Below the pieces are notes generated by a model. That model was not told the DNA's origin. It saw only the letters and a program-made list of their open reading frames with translations, and searched no databases. From positions 1-64,000 of the forward strand of contig NZ_JAERUC010000124.1 in the NCBI RefSeq assembly GCF_016745505.1: 64,000 nt of DNA. Direction: 5' to 3'. The position numbers and the translations under genes were made by a program. The first letter of the stretch is position 1; each line of letters opens with the position of its first letter. The stretch is from Streptomyces silvae (GTDB taxonomy: Bacteria > Actinomycetota > Actinomycetes > Streptomycetales > Streptomycetaceae). Below are positions 59,458 to 64,000 of this stretch, piece by piece.

Positions 59458-59943
59458 GTGAAGCAACTACGGCTCGGCCTCCTGGCCGGACTCTTCGCCG
59501 GAGCCGGCGTGCTGTCCTGGGGCGGAGCCCGCCTCTGGGACTCCCTGGGGACCCTGCCGAGCGTGCCGCTCGCCGCGTCCATCGTGCTGGCCGTGATCGC
59601 CGTCATCCTGCTGGCCACGGCGCTGTCGATCCGGGCACGGCTGCGGGCACAGCGGGAGCGCCGCCCCGGAGCGAAGGGTGTCGAGCCGATGATGGCGGCC
59701 CGCGCCGTGGTCTTCGGCCAGGCGAGCGCGCTCGTCGCCGCACTGGTCGCCGGAATGTACGGCGGCACGGGCGTCTTCCTGCTCAGCTTCCTCGACGTCC
59801 CGCCCCGGCGCGATCAGGCCATCTACGCGGGCGCCGCCGTCCTGGCCGGCATCGGGGTCATCGCCGCGGCCTTCTTCCTCGAACGGGTCTGCAAGCTCCC
59901 GGAGAACGGGGACGACGACTCGCACACTGCCCAGGCCGCCTGA
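59458..59943 (+). CDS. DUF3180 family membrane protein
   Basis: A 161-residue protein with four membrane segments (LGLLAGLFAGAGVLSWGG, LAASIVLAVIAVILLATAL, FGQASALVAALVAGMYGG, AIYAGAAVLAGIGVIAAAFFLE). DUF3180 proteins regularly follow folK in actinobacteria; their role is unknown and a link to folate is only by location. GTG 59458 is the start; no strong ribosome-binding site is seen. Confidence 0.88.
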   Translation: MKQLRLGLLAGLFAGAGVLSWGGARLWDSLGTLPSVPLAASIVLAVIAVILLATALSIRARLRAQRERRPGAKGVEPMMAARAVVFGQASALVAALVAGMYGGTGVFLLSFLDVPPRRDQAIYAGAAVLAGIGVIAAAFFLERVCKLPENGDDDSHTAQAA

Positions 59944-60006
59944 GGGCCCAGGCCACCGGAGGACCCGCCGCCCCACGTCCAGGAGCCGTCCCGGGCCCCT
60001 CTCCGG

Positions 60007-60612
60007 CTAGCGCGCCATGATCAGGCTCATCGCCTCGGCGCGCGTGGCCGGGTCGCGCAGTTGACCGCGGACCGCCGAGGTGATCGTCTTCGCCCCGGGC
60101 TTGCGGATACCGCGCATCGACATGCACATGTGCTCGCACTCGACCACCACGATGACCCCGCGCGGCTCCAGGATCGCCATCAGGGAGTCGGCGATCTGCG
60201 TGGTGAGGCGCTCCTGGACCTGCGGCCGCCGGGCGTAGACGTCGACCAGCCGGGCCAGCTTGGACAGCCCCGTGATCTTGCCGCTCGTCGCCGGGATGTA
60301 GCCCACATGCGCCACCCCGTGGAACGGGACCAGGTGGTGCTCGCAGGTGCTGAACACCTCGATGTCCTTGACCAGCACCATCTCGTCGTGGCCGAGGTCG
60401 AACGTCGTCGTGAGGACATCCTCGGGCTCCTGGTGGAGGCCCGCGAATATCTCCTTGTACGCACGTGCCACCCGGCCCGGGGTCTCGCGCAGTCCCTCAC
60501 GGTCGGGGTCCTCCCCCACGGCGATGAGGAGCTCCCGAACGGCCGACTCGGCCCGCTTCTCGTCGAATACGCCGATCGAACCCTGCCCGTCGAGCGTCAC
60601 CGGGTCGGTCAT
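60007..60612 (-). CDS. folE: GTP cyclohydrolase I
   Basis: A 201-residue enzyme that converts GTP to dihydroneopterin triphosphate, the first step of folate synthesis. Zinc ligands C90, H93 (CEHH) and C163 (EHMCMSMRG) are present, with ITGLSKLARLVDVYARRPQVQERLT. ATG 60612 has GAGG at 6 nt. It lies just downstream of ftsH on the same strand but beyond a strong terminator, so it probably has its own promoter. Confidence 0.97.
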   Translation of the reverse strand: MTDPVTLDGQGSIGVFDEKRAESAVRELLIAVGEDPDREGLRETPGRVARAYKEIFAGLHQEPEDVLTTTFDLGHDEMVLVKDIEVFSTCEHHLVPFHGVAHVGYIPATSGKITGLSKLARLVDVYARRPQVQERLTTQIADSLMAILEPRGVIVVVECEHMCMSMRGIRKPGAKTITSAVRGQLRDPATRAEAMSLIMAR

Positions 60613-60696
60613 CTGTGCCTCGTTCCTCTGTGCAGTCACATGCGCGGACCCGCCCGCCCTCGCGGAGAATTCGGCAGGTACGACGCAGGCATACGG

Positions 60697-60737
60697 AAAA
60701 GCCGCGCCCCCACAGGCTAGAACCTGGGGGGCGCGGC
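60697..60737 (-). terminator. intrinsic terminator of ftsH
   Basis: GCCGCGCCCCC...AGG pairs with CCT...GGGGGCGCGGC (stem of 15 bp, one bulge, loop CTAGAA). On the minus strand it is followed by TTTT, as in a classical Rho-independent terminator. A second 6-bp GCCCCC/GGGGGC hairpin is at 60759-60775. Confidence 0.8.
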
Positions 60738-60795
60738 ATCCATTCCGGGCCTGGTGGAGCCCCCGTGACGGGGGCCACACCGGGTCGGGCAGGGG

Positions 60796-62844
60796 CTAGC
60801 TCTCGGGGCGATCCTCGGGGATCGACTCCGTGGAGCCGCCGGTGTTCTTCGTGATGTCCGTCGGAGCGATCTCCGGAGTGCCCGAACCATTGGCGGTGCC
60901 GGTGGTGAGGGCGAGCTCCTTGGGAGAGAGCACGGGCGGACGTGTCGACGGGGTACGCCGGGCGGAACCGGTCCACGCCGGACGGGCCGGGCGCTTCACG
61001 ATCGGGGCGAAGATCTCGGCGATCTGCTCCTTGTTGAGCGTCTCCTTCTCGAGGAGCTCAAGGACCAGGGCGTCGAGGATGTCGCGGTTCTCGACGAGGA
61101 TTTCCCACGCGTCGTTGTGCGCGGTCTCGATGAGCTTCTTGACCTCTTCGTCGACGAGCGCCGCGACCTCTTCCGAGTAGTCGCGCTGATGGCCCATCTC
61201 CCGGCCCACGAACGGCTCGGTGTTGTCCCCACCGAACTTGATCGCGCCCAGGCGCTCGGTCATGCCGTACTGCGTGACCATCGCGCGGGCCGTTGCGGTG
61301 GCCTTCTCGATGTCGTTCGCAGCGCCGGTCGTCGGGTCGTGGAAGACCAGCTCCTCGGCCGCGCGCCCGCCCAGCATGTACGCCAGCTGGTCGAGCATCT
61401 CGTTGCGCGTCGTGGAGTACTTGTCCTCCTCCGGGAGCACCATCGTGTAACCGAGGGCGCGTCCACGGGAGAGGATCGTGATCTTGTGGACCGGGTCCGA
61501 CTGGGGTGAGGCCGCCGCGACCAGGGCGTGTCCGCCCTCGTGGTACGCGGTGATCTTCTTTTCCTTCTCGGACATGATCCGGGTCCGCTTCTGCGGGCCC
61601 GCCACGACGCGGTCGATGGCCTCGTCGAGCATGTGGTTGTCGATCAGCTTCTTGTTGCTGCGCGCCGTGAGGAGCGCCGCTTCGTTCAGCACGTTCGACA
61701 GGTCGGCACCGGTGAAGCCGGGCGTACGACGGGCGACCGCGTTGAGGTCGACGTCCTCCGCTACCGGCTTGCCCTTCTGGTGCACCTTCAGGATCTCCAG
61801 GCGGCCCTGCATGTCCGGGCGGTCGACGGCGATCTGCCGGTCGAAGCGTCCGGGACGCAGCAGCGCCGGGTCCAGGATGTCCGGCCGGTTCGTGGCGGCG
61901 ATCAGGATGACGCCGCCCTTCACGTCGAAGCCGTCCATCTCGACGAGCAGCTGGTTGAGCGTCTGCTCGCGCTCGTCGTGACCGCCGCCCATGCCGGCAC
62001 CGCGGTGCCGTCCGACGGCGTCGATCTCGTCGACGAAGACGATCGCCGGGGCGTTCGCCTTGGCCTGCTCGAAGAGGTCACGCACCCGGGAGGCACCGAC
62101 ACCGACGAACATCTCGACGAAGTCGGACCCGGAGATCGAGTAGAACGGCACGCCCGCTTCGCCGGCGACGGCGCGAGCGAGCAGCGTCTTACCCGTACCG
62201 GGCGGCCCGTAGAGCAGGACGCCCTTGGGGATCTTGGCGCCGACGGCCTGGAACTTCGCCGGCTCCTGGAGGAATTCCTTGATCTCGTACAGTTCCTCGA
62301 CGGCCTCGTCCGACCCCGCCACATCGGCGAACGTCGTCTTCGGCGTGTCCTTGGTGATCAGCTTGGCCTTGGACTTGCCGAACTGCATGACCTTGGAGCC
62401 GCCGCCCTGCATCTGATTCATCAGAAACAGGAACACGACCACGATCAGGACGAAGGGCAGCAGGGAGAGAAGGATCGAGACGAACGGGGACTGCTTCGAC
62501 GGCGAGACGGTGTAACCCTTCTCGATGTCACCGCTCTCGAACTTCTTCTGCAGCGTGTCGGCGAGCTCGACACCCTGGTTGCCGATGTAGCTCGCCTGGA
62601 ACTTGCTGCCGGACTCGCCCTGGAGCTTTTCCTTGTCCTTCAGCTCGATCTTCAGGATCTGTTCGTCACCGGTGGTCAGCTTGGCCTGCTCCACCTGGTT
62701 CTTGCTGATCGCCTGGATCACCTTGCCGGTGTCCACCGTCTTGTAGCCGCCGGACGAGCCGACGACCTGCATCAACACGACCACGGCGAGGACGGCCAGC
62801 ACGATCCACATGACCGGCCCACGGAAGTATCGCTTCACGTCCAT
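60796..62844 (-). CDS. ftsH: ATP-dependent zinc metalloprotease FtsH
   Basis: A 682-residue membrane protease for quality control. Two N-terminal membrane segments (about 11-28 and 120-142) flank an outer loop; AAA domain with Walker A GPPGTGKT (213-220), Walker B IVFVDEIDAVG and SRH region RPGRFDRQ; zinc site H435-E436-x-x-H439 (AYHEGGH). The C-terminal tail of about 50 residues is Pro/Ser/Thr-rich. ATG 62844 has no evident Shine-Dalgarno. Confidence 0.98.
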   Translation of the reverse strand: MDVKRYFRGPVMWIVLAVLAVVVLMQVVGSSGGYKTVDTGKVIQAISKNQVEQAKLTTGDEQILKIELKDKEKLQGESGSKFQASYIGNQGVELADTLQKKFESGDIEKGYTVSPSKQSPFVSILLSLLPFVLIVVVFLFLMNQMQGGGSKVMQFGKSKAKLITKDTPKTTFADVAGSDEAVEELYEIKEFLQEPAKFQAVGAKIPKGVLLYGPPGTGKTLLARAVAGEAGVPFYSISGSDFVEMFVGVGASRVRDLFEQAKANAPAIVFVDEIDAVGRHRGAGMGGGHDEREQTLNQLLVEMDGFDVKGGVILIAATNRPDILDPALLRPGRFDRQIAVDRPDMQGRLEILKVHQKGKPVAEDVDLNAVARRTPGFTGADLSNVLNEAALLTARSNKKLIDNHMLDEAIDRVVAGPQKRTRIMSEKEKKITAYHEGGHALVAAASPQSDPVHKITILSRGRALGYTMVLPEEDKYSTTRNEMLDQLAYMLGGRAAEELVFHDPTTGAANDIEKATATARAMVTQYGMTERLGAIKFGGDNTEPFVGREMGHQRDYSEEVAALVDEEVKKLIETAHNDAWEILVENRDILDALVLELLEKETLNKEQIAEIFAPIVKRPARPAWTGSARRTPSTRPPVLSPKELALTTGTANGSGTPEIAPTDITKNTGGSTESIPEDRPES

Positions 62845-63072
62845 CCATACGGAGCGAAGTCGCCCCGTCCCTCCTGCCCGTAGGTAAATGCTGCTGTGAG
62901 AAAAGACTGTTCTTCGGACGGTACCCCAGCATTGTCACCCGTGACCGCAGGGGAGGTCCGGTAAACCCGTCTTCGAAGGCTCCAACGGCCCGATCGCCAC
63001 AAGGGTTCCCGGGAGCCCGGCCGGCTTCGGCCGTGTTCCCGCGGTTCCGCCCGTCCCGTCGGGGACGTCGCC

Positions 63073-63627
63073 TCAGCCGCCGTAGACGTGAGGGGCGAGC
63101 GTACCGACGAAGGGCAGGTTGCGGTACTTCTCCGCGTAGTCCAGTCCGTAGCCGACGACGAACTCGTTGGGGATGTCGAAGCCGACCCACTTCACGTCGA
63201 TCGCGACCTTCGCGGCGTCCGGCTTGCGCAGCAGCGTGCAGACCTCCAGGCTCGCGGGTTCACGCGAGCCGAGGTTGGTCAGCAGCCAGGACAGCGTCAG
63301 GCCGGAGTCGATGATGTCCTCGACGATCAGGACGTGCTTGCCCTTGATGTCGGTGTCGAGGTCCTTGAGGATCCGGACGACGCCCGAGGACTGCGTGCCC
63401 GCCCCGTACGACGAGACGGCCATCCAGTCCATGGTGACGGGGGTGGACAGCGCACGGGCCAGGTCCGCCATGACCATCACCGCACCCTTGAGCACGCCGA
63501 CGATGAGCAGGTCCTTGCCCGCGTACTCCGCGTCGATCTTCGCTGCCAGCTCGACGAGCTTCGCGTCGATCTCTTCCTTGGTGAGGAGCACCGACTGAAG
63601 GTCGGTACCCATGTCCTTCTCGTTCAC
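63073..63627 (-). CDS. hpt: hypoxanthine phosphoribosyltransferase
   Basis: A 184-residue purine-salvage enzyme that joins hypoxanthine or guanine with PRPP. PRPP loop VEDIIDSGLT (102-111), flexible loop DWMAVSSYGAGTQSSG, and KWVGFDIPNEFVVGYGLDYAEKYRNLPFVG for the base pocket. GTG 63627 (VNEKDMGTDL) and ATG 63612 are both possible starts. It stands between tilS and ftsH, a conserved order in actinobacteria. Confidence 0.95.
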   Translation of the reverse strand: MNEKDMGTDLQSVLLTKEEIDAKLVELAAKIDAEYAGKDLLIVGVLKGAVMVMADLARALSTPVTMDWMAVSSYGAGTQSSGVVRILKDLDTDIKGKHVLIVEDIIDSGLTLSWLLTNLGSREPASLEVCTLLRKPDAAKVAIDVKWVGFDIPNEFVVGYGLDYAEKYRNLPFVGTLAPHVYGG

Positions 63628-63710
63628 CCGCGTCTCTTTCTCTGCCCTGCCGGACCGGACTGTTCCCCGGGCCGGACCGGCGTTTCGCCTGCACTTCAGC
63701 CGCTTGCGCT

Positions 63711-64000
63711 TCAGCTCTGCCGAATCACCAGTCTGCCACCCTGGCGCCGCACCTCGACGCGGCCGGGCAGGTTGATGGCGCCCTGGCCCCGCCAGCCGGT
63801 GATGAGCCGGTCGACTTCCTCGATGTGGCGGGCGAAGAGCGAACCGGCCGGGGAACCGGCGTCGATCACGGCCCGGCGGAGCACCCTGCGGCGTACCGCG
63901 GGCGGCAGGACGGAGAGCTTGGCGCACTCCAGGCGTCCGTCGTCGTCGCGGACGGAGCGGGCGGCCTCGGCGGCCCAGGTGTCGAGGGCGTCCGCGTCGT
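63711..64000 (-). CDS. tilS: tRNA(Ile)-lysidine synthase, C-terminal part (runs off the window)
   Basis: The last 96 codons of a gene whose start lies beyond the window edge. Translating the minus strand gives ALDTWAAEAARSVR, LECAKLSVLPPAVRRRVLRR, SLFARHIEEVDRLITGWRGQG and a final RLVIRQS before the stop at 63711-63713; this matches the C-terminal region of actinobacterial TilS, which modifies the wobble base of the AUA-reading tRNA. The order tilS-hpt-ftsH supports it. Confidence 0.88.
   Translation of the reverse strand, partial: DADALDTWAAEAARSVRDDDGRLECAKLSVLPPAVRRRVLRRAVIDAGSPAGSLFARHIEEVDRLITGWRGQGAINLPGRVEVRRQGGRLVIRQS

Overview
The window comes from the chromosome of a Streptomyces or very close relative. 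GC content is very high, GTG starts are common, stop/start overlaps (ATGA, GTGA) are frequent, and the gene order closely matches the sigE-cseABC / clpC-lsr2 / nad-pan / fol-ftsH-hpt-tilS stretch of Streptomyces chromosomes. That synteny statement is from memory, not from a search. No rRNA, tRNA, IS element, transposase, integrase, attachment site or CRISPR array was recognised. About 62 protein genes are supported.

Layout. 0.2-6.3 kb: a GlxA-type AraC regulator divergent from a cysteine hydrolase, proC, an ABC-2 exporter pair with a palindromic operator over its start codon, a methyltransferase and two small proteins. 6.4-15.5 kb: a Ser/Thr kinase with a PQQ-type propeller, ilvD, a Tat lipoprotein propeller, TetR, a sugar isomerase-like protein, Ppx/GppA and a divergent Cys-rich protein. 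15.6-22.3 kb: a membrane protein joining sigma-like, anti-sigma zinc-finger and BACON parts, then genome-maintenance genes radA, disA (c-di-AMP synthase) and mutY. 22.3-28.3 kb: the sigE-cseA-cseB-cseC cell-envelope stress operon, then a DHA2 drug exporter and its divergent TetR with large paired operators.

28.3-33.1 kb: an M23 peptidase, a long structured intergenic region, and a two-gene cassette (trypco2 protein plus trypsin-NACHT-LRR protein). This cassette is the most accessory-looking part of the window and the best candidate for an NLR-like conflict (immunity) system. 33.1-39.2 kb: clpC with a ClgR-like box, a Prim-Pol-like protein, lsr2, a GNAT, a BlaI regulator and small proteins. 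39.3-44.9 kb: one operon for CoA and NAD precursors (DUF2520 protein, panC, nadB, nadC, type III pantothenate kinase), with paired DnaA-type boxes upstream. 45-52.9 kb: a beta-eliminating lyase, a DUF5937 ArsR regulator, a NarL-type two-component system, and an NDUFAF7-like methyltransferase next to an orphan nuoD. 53-56.8 kb: an osmoprotectant ABC importer. 56.8-64 kb: folP, folB, folK and folE, with ftsH, hpt and the 3' end of tilS.

Working together: sigE/cseABC senses envelope stress and may feed the nearby M23 peptidase through a sigma-E-like promoter. radA and disA link DNA integrity to c-di-AMP. ClpC and FtsH supply protein quality control. The nad/pan and fol genes form cofactor operons. 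Several genes have a TANNNT hexamer 6-7 nt before the start codon and no Shine-Dalgarno, so leaderless transcripts are predicted; these helped choose starts.
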